Source of the DNA: an uncultured bacterium
GTDB taxonomy: Bacteria; Verrucomicrobiota; Kiritimatiellia; RFP12; UBA1067
Reading direction: 5' to 3'
NCBI GenBank assembly: GCA_902802945.1
Contig: CADCOC010000035.1
Location: 1 to 64,000 of the forward strand
Length of the DNA: 64,000 bases
Shown: positions 53,455 to 61,709 of the stretch, piece by piece
Layout: every line of letters starts with the position of its first letter
Position numbering within the stretch: the stretch's first letter is position 1
The notes under the pieces: generated by a model
What the model was told of the DNA's origin: nothing
The model's input: only the letters and a program-made list of their open reading frames with translations
The model's database searches: none
Program-made: the position numbers and the translations under genes

Positions 53455-54980
53455 TTCGCACCTCCCTTCCCCTGCTGTTGCACGCTTGCCGGTTTTGCTC
53501 CGCCGCCGACATTCGACGGCCGACGATTGACGCCCCTAATCGGCAAGCCGAATATCTCGCCCGGCGAATCGCCGGTCACGACATCCCTCACCCGCGGCGC
53601 GGCCTTCTCATAGAGCTTCGCGCGCACGTAGTCGGCGTCGCCGCCGTAAGCGGCGACCTCCTGCTTGAGCACGTCCGCCGCGGCCTTAGTCTGCGTCTCC
53701 ACGACCTTGCGCTCAGCCTCGGCGACGGTCAGCTTCGCGGTGGCGTCCGCCTGTGCCGCCTTTAGTTCGCGTTCGGCGACCTCAAGCTTCGCCTCGGCGG
53801 CTATCACCTGCTCGGCGCTGCGCTGCTCGGCGGATATCTTCGCCTGAATCGACTCCGTCTCGGCGGCGACGCGCGCGCTGTTCTGCTCCGCGAGAGACTT
53901 CTGCCTCTCAAGCTCGGCCTGCGACTTCGCCTGGACGATCTGCTGCTCGATCTTGAGTCCTTCCTGCACCGCGAGTTCGCGGGCGCGTATGATGGACGCA
54001 ACCTCCTGCGGCGCGAAGATGTCGCGTATCAGCACTGAGTTGAGCGACACTCCCCACGGCTTGCAGACATCCCGTAGGTACTTCTCCAGCGAGTTCTGGA
54101 ACGCCTGGCGCGATTCGCCCACGATGAACTCCGTCGCGCTCTTCTTCGAACCCTCGATGCGCGAGAACCCGCGTGCGGCGGGCAGGACGATCTTCTGGAG
54201 GATGTCGTCCATATCGCCCACCTCGTGCGAAAGCATCGCCACCTTGTCGATCTCCAGGTTGAACTCAAGCGTGCCTTCGGCGTTCACGGTGAAGCCGTCA
54301 AGCGTGAGGAACGATATCGCGTCCGCGCCGCTCAGTTCGAAGCGCTGGCTCTGGATGTTCACGATCGAGACGGAATAGACGAACGGATTGAGCCTGTGCG
54401 TGCCCTCTTTCAGAATGCGAGGCGAAACCCCCTTCGCCCCGGGCTTTATGAGGAAGCCCGTGCCAGTGGCAGCGTCCTTCGCGCCGCCGGGCGCGAGTAT
54501 GTCGTCACCCGTCAGTTCCGTCACCACGCCCACGTACCCCGGCTTGATCGTGATGTCGTCGTAGAGCTTCACTTCGTAGGCGTACGGATTGATGCGGTGC
54601 TTGCCCGTACCCAGTACGTCGCGCAGGATGCCGCGCGTACCTTCCTTGGCCAGAATCTCGCCCTCCGGGAGGTCCTTCCCGAACTTGCGCACGAGTACGC
54701 CGAACTTCCCGGCGGGGATGTCAACTGTCTTCGCGTAGCGCCACTCCCACGTCCAGGGGTTGCGGAAATGGCGTCCTTCGGGAAGCACTTCCTCCTGGAT
54801 ACCCTTGTACTCCGGGCCCAGCGCGAGAATCGCCTCTGGCGGGAGGTTCTTTCCCGTCTTCTTGTACAGAATCGCGATACGGCCGTTTTCCGGCTCTATC
54901 CGCCACCCGTACCATACCCACAGCGAGAACAGGGCGAGCAACGCCGCCGCTACCGCCGCAATAGGTCCTTTTAACTGCAT
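53451..54980 (-). CDS. SPFH/Band 7 family membrane protein (paralogue)
   Basis: 509 residues from the ATG at 54980, 7 nt after AAGGAG. The longer open frame runs into the tRNA gene. An N-terminal membrane helix (5-23), beta units, an SPFH core with LEFNLEIDKVAML and a coiled coil rich in Ala and Glu (about 365-460). It pairs with the downstream paralogue, most likely as a hetero-oligomer (inference). A TATAAT box lies at about 55012-55017. Confidence 0.8.
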   Translation of the reverse strand: MQLKGPIAAVAAALLALFSLWVWYGWRIEPENGRIAILYKKTGKNLPPEAILALGPEYKGIQEEVLPEGRHFRNPWTWEWRYAKTVDIPAGKFGVLVRKFGKDLPEGEILAKEGTRGILRDVLGTGKHRINPYAYEVKLYDDITIKPGYVGVVTELTGDDILAPGGAKDAATGTGFLIKPGAKGVSPRILKEGTHRLNPFVYSVSIVNIQSQRFELSGADAISFLTLDGFTVNAEGTLEFNLEIDKVAMLSHEVGDMDDILQKIVLPAARGFSRIEGSKKSATEFIVGESRQAFQNSLEKYLRDVCKPWGVSLNSVLIRDIFAPQEVASIIRARELAVQEGLKIEQQIVQAKSQAELERQKSLAEQNSARVAAETESIQAKISAEQRSAEQVIAAEAKLEVAERELKAAQADATAKLTVAEAERKVVETQTKAAADVLKQEVAAYGGDADYVRAKLYEKAAPRVRDVVTGDSPGEIFGLPIRGVNRRPSNVGGGAKPASVQQQGKGGAK

Positions 54981-55075
54981 AGACATTCTCCTTGTTGCGT
55001 TGACGCGGATATTATACCACATCCGAATTGTGGCGTGGAGATGGCGACATGCGAGGGGGAAACATTTTCCGCGGA

Positions 55076-55151
55076 TGGTGGAGAAGAAGAGATTCGAACT
55101 CTCGACCCCCACGTTGCGAACGTGATGCTCTACCAACTGAGCTACTTCCCC
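55076..55151 (-). tRNA. tRNA-Ala (CGC)
   Basis: 76 nt with encoded CCA. Acceptor GGGGAAG/CTTCTCC with a G3-U70 pair, anticodon loop TTCGCAA (anticodon CGC), T loop TTCGAAT. All stems pair. Promoter box at 55171-55176. Confidence 0.95.
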
Positions 55152-55170
55152 GTGGCGGAAAACGGCGTAT

Positions 55171-55176
55171 AGTATA
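55171..55176 (-). promoter_or_regulatory. -10 element of tRNA-Ala(CGC)
   Basis: The minus strand reads GGTATACTATACGCCGTTTTC, nearly the same as the stretch upstream of the tRNA-Ala(GGC) gene. The remaining gap to 55321 holds nothing I can name. Confidence 0.6.
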
Positions 55177-55321
55177 CCAAACCCCCGCCGACTGCGCAAG
55201 GGGGCATTTCAGAAAAAAACTGTGCGACAATGCCTTGGGTGCGATTGCCGATTGTTGATCTGATTCACCCCGAGTACTCGCGTCTCGTCACCGAGGCTTT
55301 CATGCAAAACGTCCAAAGCGA

Positions 55322-57100
55322 TTAGAACACGGCGATTTCTGAAAGGCCAACGTGGCATCCGCCCTTGTTCACCTTCTCCACCGTGAACATCACCCAGCGG
55401 ACGGTCTTCGGCGGAAACTCGAACGCCACACCCTTCTTCGCATCGTCCGGCAACGCGCCCGTGCGGATCGCCGTGCCGTCGCTGAACACGAGAAGTCCGT
55501 CTTCGATGCGCACGATGTCGTTCGGACGGTCGAAGAGCCACACGCTGCGAATCGTCTGCGGCTTGTCCCAGTCGAGTCGGATGAACGCCGTGCAGGTCTC
55601 GTTCTTTGCAGCCCACTCGGCGGAGATGTCGTTGGGATAGCCGCCGATCACGCCGTCAACGGCGCCGGTTCCGCTGTAGTTGGGGAAGTCCGAGCTTGTG
55701 CGCACCTTCGCCTTTCGCGCAAGGTTCTGCGGGGAGAGAAGCGGATTCGGCGCGGGCGCGGCGGCGGTGCGCTTCTCGTCGGGCTTCACGAGGCGAAACT
55801 CCTGCAGACACATTCCATAGCGGCTGCCAAATGGTATGGACTTCAGGTTGGCGTCCTTCCGCTTCCACCAGTTCGCCGCGTAGCAGAGCCACATCGTGCG
55901 GCCGTCCTTCCCGTCGATGAACTTGGACGGGATGTTCACGAAATACGCCTGTTCACCGAAGTCCCGCATGTACGTGACGAGCCGCCACGGTCCGGTAATT
56001 TCATTCGCCTCCAGGATATACGTGTTGTACTTCGAGATCGTCGTGCGTCCGTCCGTCACGCACATCAAAAACTTCCGAAGCGCGGGATTGTACGTGGCCG
56101 CGACGCGGCCCATGCGGTCGCGCCATTCAAGGAGCGGCTTCATCTTCGCGAAGTCGCGCGTCCACTGCGCCTTGCCGTCTGCGCTGCGTCCCGCGAAGAA
56201 CTCGTACTTTGAGGCGTCGTTCATGTTCGCGATGGACGGCGTGACACGGATGAGGTATGTCTGGTCGGAGTTGATCCAGCTGTTGTAGGCGTAGCGACGG
56301 TTCTTTCCGTCGCTCGACCCCTGCACGACAAGATACGCCTTGCCGTCCGGCGAATGCTCCATGTTCTGGCCGAAATCGACAAAGCACGGACACCCGATCC
56401 TCACCGGCTCTCCATGTAGCCCATTCTCCCCGAACAGCGGCTTCTCCGGCGTACACGGCGTCTGCGTCCACGTCTTGCCGTAGTCCGTGGACCAGCGGAA
56501 GCCTACGAACGGGCCGAGAACCGGCCAGGGAAGTTCGCCGGTCTTCGCGTTGTACCCGCCGTGGGGATTCAGACAGTACGTGCCGTAGTACCACACGCCA
56601 TTGTGGACAAGGCTGCCGCAGGGATAGCGTCCCCTGTACGGACGCGCATCACCAACAAACACGCCGGCAGATGCGATTTTCAAGTTCATCGGATCATCGC
56701 CGACGATCTTCGCGTGGCCCGTCGTCGCATCGCGGCCTTTCCACGACCCACTACGCAGGCGTTCTTCCCTACCATCGGGTAGAGTCCACTCCACGCTGCC
56801 GTCCGTCCACGGCGAGTACATGTCGCCGTCCGACGCCCACGATGGATACCACGTGTCGGCCTTCGTGTATTCCGCGTGCCGTCCAGTGAACTCCACGCCC
56901 GAAAACGACTTCGACTGCGGAAACGGACAATCCTCCGGCGGCGTGGACGGCCATACGCCGAACCCATCCCGCTCCGTCGGCGCATCGACCAGACGCCGTA
57001 CGACATTCCCCGTCGGGCAACTGTCCTCGCCCGTCGCAGCCATCGCGCATACGGCGAGAGCGAAAATTACTGTACAACCAAACGAATACTTGTTTGCCAT
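55322..57100 (-). CDS. Exported beta-propeller-like protein with F5/8 type C (discoidin) domain
   Basis: 592 residues. Signal peptide (1-21, FGCTVIFALAVCAMA). A central region (60-445) of repeating strand units such as WSTDYGKTWTQTP and DGKAYLVVQGSSDG suggests a five-bladed glycosidase-like propeller (DUF4185-like). A C-terminal galactose-binding/discoidin domain (460-592; ARKAKVRTSSDFPNYSGTGA) follows. It probably binds or acts on host or plant glycans outside the cell. It lies 22 nt after the GH106-like gene. Confidence 0.65.
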   Translation of the reverse strand: MANKYSFGCTVIFALAVCAMAATGEDSCPTGNVVRRLVDAPTERDGFGVWPSTPPEDCPFPQSKSFSGVEFTGRHAEYTKADTWYPSWASDGDMYSPWTDGSVEWTLPDGREERLRSGSWKGRDATTGHAKIVGDDPMNLKIASAGVFVGDARPYRGRYPCGSLVHNGVWYYGTYCLNPHGGYNAKTGELPWPVLGPFVGFRWSTDYGKTWTQTPCTPEKPLFGENGLHGEPVRIGCPCFVDFGQNMEHSPDGKAYLVVQGSSDGKNRRYAYNSWINSDQTYLIRVTPSIANMNDASKYEFFAGRSADGKAQWTRDFAKMKPLLEWRDRMGRVAATYNPALRKFLMCVTDGRTTISKYNTYILEANEITGPWRLVTYMRDFGEQAYFVNIPSKFIDGKDGRTMWLCYAANWWKRKDANLKSIPFGSRYGMCLQEFRLVKPDEKRTAAAPAPNPLLSPQNLARKAKVRTSSDFPNYSGTGAVDGVIGGYPNDISAEWAAKNETCTAFIRLDWDKPQTIRSVWLFDRPNDIVRIEDGLLVFSDGTAIRTGALPDDAKKGVAFEFPPKTVRWVMFTVEKVNKGGCHVGLSEIAVF

Positions 57101-57122
57101 TATGTACTTCCCGCCAAAATAA

Positions 57123-60100
57123 CTATTCCGTTACCACGATCTTCGGATGCGTGAGGCGGAACGGCTTCGCCTCAAGCGTGTTCGCGCCGAGCTTGACGAA
57201 CTTGGTGATATCGACGCGGTACGGCGCGCCGATGAATCCGCCCGCGTAGGCGCCGTTCACCGTCACCGCCGCGCTCCTCTCGCCCTCCGTGCCATCGCAG
57301 ACGAGATACACGCGTGCGCCGTCCTTCAACGCCGGGAGCGTGAACCTGAGTTCCGTCGAAACGCTCTCCTTGTAGGGACTGCGCGTCGGACCCAGCATGC
57401 ACTTCTTCCACGGCTTGCCGCCGAAGTTGCGCACGATCTTGGGCGTGGCGAAGCTCTCGCCCGCGCGGGCGACTTGCCATGACTTGTCGTCCGTGCGGAA
57501 CACGCCGCCCGGCCACGTGAACGCCGCCACGAACCCGGCGAGCCTCGGCCTATTGCTTTCGGTGGGATACCTGTTCTCGGCCGCGACCGTGATTTCGTTG
57601 CGCCCGGCCTTGAACGTCAAGTTGGTACGCACTGGCACGCTCCATCCGTAGTAGAAGCCCTCGGCGCCTGGCGGTTGGTGGGCGACCTTCTCGCCGTTCA
57701 CATAGATCGCTGCCGTCGTGTCGCACGCGAACACGACCTGCGCCTCCTCGGCCTTCGCCAAGTCGAGCGTCGCGTGGAACTTCACATGTCCCCTCGCCAT
57801 CGAATTCGTCGGATGCCAAATCCACTTCGCGCCTTCAAGCGGCTTCACAAAATCCATCAGCGCGGCGTATTCAGGCCCCTTCTCAACCACCACGGGCGTG
57901 ACGGTCTCTTTCACGGTAGTCGCGACCACTTGTCCCTCTGAAATATCCGCACGCGGAAGCGGCGCGCGCGGGGCGCGCGCCCTACCATCAGAGACCGGTA
58001 GGGCGGTCGCCCCGCGACCGCCGCACACACCACCATCCGAGACCGGTAGGGCGGTCGCCCCGCGACCGCCGCACGGCCACACCACGAAAACCGTCTCGCT
58101 CGGCTCCAACGTCACCTTCACCATCCCATTCTCCACCGCGGGCCGCTCGACCGTACCCTGCATCGGGTTCCACAACTCAGCCTTATCCGCCGGCCACTGC
58201 GCGCGCACCTTCAGGTCGCGCCTGCGCTTGTCGTCCTGGTTCGCGATGAAGAGAATCGTGTCGCCGTCCTTCTCGTTGAGCTTCACCGCGAGCTTGCGTC
58301 CGTCCTTGGGGTCAAGCCCCTCGAAGTCGAATTCGCGAATGGCAAGCGGACGCCTCTCGCCGGGATATTCCTTCGCGAGCGCGGCGCGGAGTTGGGCTCC
58401 ATCCGGCTCCTTCTCAAAGAAGAGCGACGCTTTCTGCGCGAAGATTTCCGCGACGACCTTCCGCACGTCCTCCGCCGTCTTTCCCTGCGTCGGCGTGTTA
58501 CACGGCCTGATGCCGTAGCCCACCACCACGCCGCCCGCCTTCGCGAACGCGAGCGCCTTTTCAAGGACGGGGAACGGCACGTATTCCGTGGCGGGTAAGA
58601 CAAGAATGTCATACCACTCGACGCCGTTCTCGGACTGGAGCGCGGGACGCCCCGTGCGCGGGTTCTTTCCGATCCGACACGTCTCGACCGCGCCGTAGTC
58701 CATGAAGTCGCCGTCGAGCTGCGCATCCTGGATCGCGAACGCGAACATCTCGGGACGGATCGTCTTGCCGACGTGGTAGCTGATGCCGGGCATGCACTGC
58801 GCGATGCGGCAGATGTGTCCCGTGCCGGACAGCATGAGCGCGCAGCGGTTGTTGTAGTCCGCCCACACGCGGAAGAGCGGGAAGCGCGGCTCGTATCCGC
58901 CGTTGTAGAAGTACGGCGGGCAGTCGCTGTCGAGCGGCGCCTTCATGTTGAACGAATGCGGAATCAGGAAGCTGCATCCCTGGTACTGGAGCCAGTCGCA
59001 GATCCACTTCATCTGCGGATAGGAGAGGTTCTGTCCGTATGCGCCGAACGTCTCGCACCAGTTGAGCCCGCCGTTGCGGTTGTAGACGTGCGCCATGGAC
59101 GAGGCGTACTTCGGCATCTGTCCGCAGTCGATCTCTACGTTCCTCTTTTCGCGCATGTTGGAATAGACCTGGCGGCAGACGACATCGATGCCCGGCACGG
59201 CGACGTACTTCAGCAGCTGCATCACGTTCCCGCCGGAAAAGGTAAGATCGTAGTGCGTGCTGCCATGCTCGAAGAAATGTCCGCTCGAATAGACGCCGTG
59301 ACGTGCGCACCAGTCGCTGTGGCGTCCGTACATGGTGCGTCCCCACACTTCGACGTGCGCATCAAGGAAACGATAGCGCGCGCGGGCGTGGCGCTCGGGG
59401 TCGGCGATCCGGAAGAAGAGCGCGGTGATGAGCTCGCCCACATTGTCGCCACGCGCCGCGAACTCCCTTTCGAGCGCGGGGCCCCACCATCCCTTCGTGT
59501 AGGGCTCGTCGAAGAAGAACCCGGGGATCGTGCCGTCCTGGAAGGCGTCCTTGTAGCGGTCGTAGTAGGGCTGGTAGAACTTTTCGAGGAACCAGTCGAC
59601 CGCGGCATCGTCAAGTCCGTTCACGAGCGGGATCTTGCGTCCGCGCGGAAGCGCATAGACGTTGCCGGGATCGGCGACGGCCCAGCTGTAGACGATCACC
59701 TTGTTCCCGTCGGGACGCAAGTCGAACACGTTCTTCGAGACTTCGTTCGCGGTCACGCGGGCGATTTCGTTCTCTACCCGGACAGGCTCCTTGCCGCGCG
59801 CGTAGAAGGCGAACTTGATGTCGCGGCACTGGAACTCCTTCGGGATGGGGAACATGCACCCCATCCCCTGGCTCGGCAGCCAGTAGTCGTCGTAGACGAG
59901 CATCTTGATGCCGCGCTTGCGGCATTCGTCGAGGATGATGTCCACGTCGCGCCACCAGCTGTCGAGCATCCAGCCCTCGTGCGGACGCGACTCGATCGTG
60001 AGCGAACCCTGTCCGCTCTCCGCCACCACGCGCACGTAGTCGCGCAGACGCTGCTCGCTCTCCGTGCCGTGCATCCAGAAGAGCGGCCCCGTGTTCACCC

Positions 60101-60198
60101 GCGCCGCCCGCGCCTTGCGGCAGGACGAAATCCTCACGCAGCCCGCCAAACGCAACCTGCGCCGCCATCGCGACGACCATCATGGACAATGCTCTCAT
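57123..60198 (-). CDS. GH106-like glycoside hydrolase, 5' end frameshifted
   Basis: About 1,024 residues if the frame is repaired. A signal peptide with a good ribosome site starts at 60198 (MRALSMMVVAMAAQVAFGG). It is in a different frame from the rest, which resumes with NTGPLFWMHGTESEQ. The switch lies in a GC-rich run at about 60110-60125, where one base seems missing. The catalytic part resembles large family 106 alpha-L-rhamnosidases (GFFFDEPYTKGWWGPALERE; HFFEHGS). The C-terminus is a jelly-roll galactose-binding-like domain. An in-frame insert of ~39 codons derives from hairpin repeats (57961-58074). It may be a pseudogene or a sequencing error. Family call moderately sure. Confidence 0.6.
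57961..58074. repeat. Palindromic repeat array inside the GH106-like gene
   Basis: One hairpin at 57961-57981 and two copies of a unit with GGGCGGTCGCCCCGCGACCG (57993-58022 and about 58040-58070), the family found at 449-469. The frame stays open and encodes GGRGATALPVSDG twice, between the catalytic part and the C-terminal domain. The repeat unit is about 47 nt. Confidence 0.8.
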
Positions 60199-60211
60199 TT
60201 CCACATTCCTT

Positions 60212-61423
60212 TCAATACATGAATCCAAATAGCCAAAGCGGTATCTTGCTGCCGATGCCAACTTCAATGTCATCCGCCACGACAAAACTGTCGGGGATGT
60301 CCGCAATTTGTCCGAACTTCTTGCCCTTGCCGCCCACCTCGAAGAGCCATTTGCCATCGACAAGGAAATCACCCTGTATCGGATACGTCACCTCGAATCC
60401 TGCCGAACGGAGCTGATTGAGGAAGAACGTCTCCCTCGCGCAACCCGTATCAACGTCCCGAACAAGCGCATGCATCAGGTTCACGTTGTCGAGGAAAATC
60501 TTGTCCGGACGCGACATGTCCTTCAGCGACACTTTTTGTGACGACAGTAACTGAAGCAGCCCGGCGCGCGCCAACGCCTTCAGAATCTTGAGCCCCTGGT
60601 TCCGATCCGTCTCAAGTTCCCTGTAGAGCTGGGCCATCCGCGGCGTCTGCGGAACACTCTCCGCCAGCACCATAAGCATCTTCTTCGCCTTCACGATCGT
60701 AGCCACTGATACGTCGTCTATCGTCGGGTAGTCGATCTCAAGTATCTGGTTGACGGTTTCGGAAAGCCTGATGTCGAACTCCGCAACCCCTTCCTTGTAG
60801 AACGGGTAGCACCCATGCTTGAGGTAACGCCAGAAATGCTCCAGTATCCTTACTTTTCCGACAATCTCCGAGGCAATGGCCCGGTGATTTTCGAGAATAT
60901 CGGCGAGCGAACAGGGCTTGAAATCCAGCACCCCCTCGAACTTCAGGTATTCCCGAAACGAAAGACACGTCAACGTGTATGGAACCCTTCTGCGAGAGAG
61001 GTCTCCGCCCTTGGATTCCAGCTGGAGCATTGACGAACCAGTATAAACGACATTCAGCGACGGATAGGAATCGTAGATGTTTTTGACAATCGTCTGCCAT
61101 GATTTGAGGTGATGCACCTCGTCGAGGAACAGATGCGTTCCGCCGTGTTTCCAGTGCCAGTCCGCAAGGTCGATGACGTCATGCGCCGCGAACCAGAGGT
61201 TGTCGAGCGAAACGAACAGGCATTTGTCATCGGCGTCACCGAAGGCTTCGCGAATGTGTTGAAGCAAGAGCGTGGTCTTTCCCGTCCCCTTCGCGCCCTT
61301 GATGCAAATCAGGCGGCTTCCCCAGTTTACGACAGAAAGCAACTGTCGATGAAACGCCATAGGCGTCTCGTGAACAAGCCGCCTTGACGTTTCATACAAC
61401 CGTAAGACATCCTTTTCTTCCAT
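60212..61423 (-). CDS. AAA ATPase of the AAA_14/DUF4143 type
   Basis: 403 residues from the ATG at 61423 (GAGAGGA upstream). Walker A KGAKGTGKTTLL (near residue 40), Walker B THLFLDEVHHL (near 100), VVYTGSSMLQL sensor. The C-terminal part has the DUF4143-like region that often ends in a nuclease-like fold (FLVDGKWLFEVGGKGK). The function of such single-gene ATPases is unclear, and a toxin or defence role is possible. It lies between two sugar-hydrolase genes and has its own promoter with three palindromes. Confidence 0.8.
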   Translation of the reverse strand: MEEKDVLRLYETSRRLVHETPMAFHRQLLSVVNWGSRLICIKGAKGTGKTTLLLQHIREAFGDADDKCLFVSLDNLWFAAHDVIDLADWHWKHGGTHLFLDEVHHLKSWQTIVKNIYDSYPSLNVVYTGSSMLQLESKGGDLSRRRVPYTLTCLSFREYLKFEGVLDFKPCSLADILENHRAIASEIVGKVRILEHFWRYLKHGCYPFYKEGVAEFDIRLSETVNQILEIDYPTIDDVSVATIVKAKKMLMVLAESVPQTPRMAQLYRELETDRNQGLKILKALARAGLLQLLSSQKVSLKDMSRPDKIFLDNVNLMHALVRDVDTGCARETFFLNQLRSAGFEVTYPIQGDFLVDGKWLFEVGGKGKKFGQIADIPDSFVVADDIEVGIGSKIPLWLFGFMY

Positions 61424-61440
61424 GTCACACGTTCCTCTCA

Positions 61441-61520
61441 ATGTTTTCAAACACCATTCCCAATCAGGAAACAATGTTTTCAAACATTGTTTTTAACAGA
61501 AAAACAGTATTTCGAAACAT
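61441..61520 (-). promoter_or_regulatory. Three operator-like palindromes upstream of the AAA_14 ATPase
   Basis: ATGTTTTCAAACAC at 61441-61454, ATGTTTTCAAACAT at 61474-61487 and GTATTTCGAAACAT at 61507-61520 are near-palindromes spaced about 33 nt, i.e. three helical turns. A TATAAT box lies at about 61524-61529, so they sit between the -10 and the start codon, where a bound repressor would block transcription. Confidence 0.55.
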
Positions 61521-61709
61521 CGGAATTATATCACATCGAACTGCGGAGCGTCAATAAGGTATCGCCATCTTTCATGCAAACACGATTTCAATCGGAGCAG
61601 AAACTGCGTTGACGATGTGGAATTGACGCTTGATGGTGCGGCCGTTCGCAGTCCTACACCCTCCGTTTATTGCCGGATTTGCAAGGTTAATCATTTTCGC
61701 CGATTCTTT

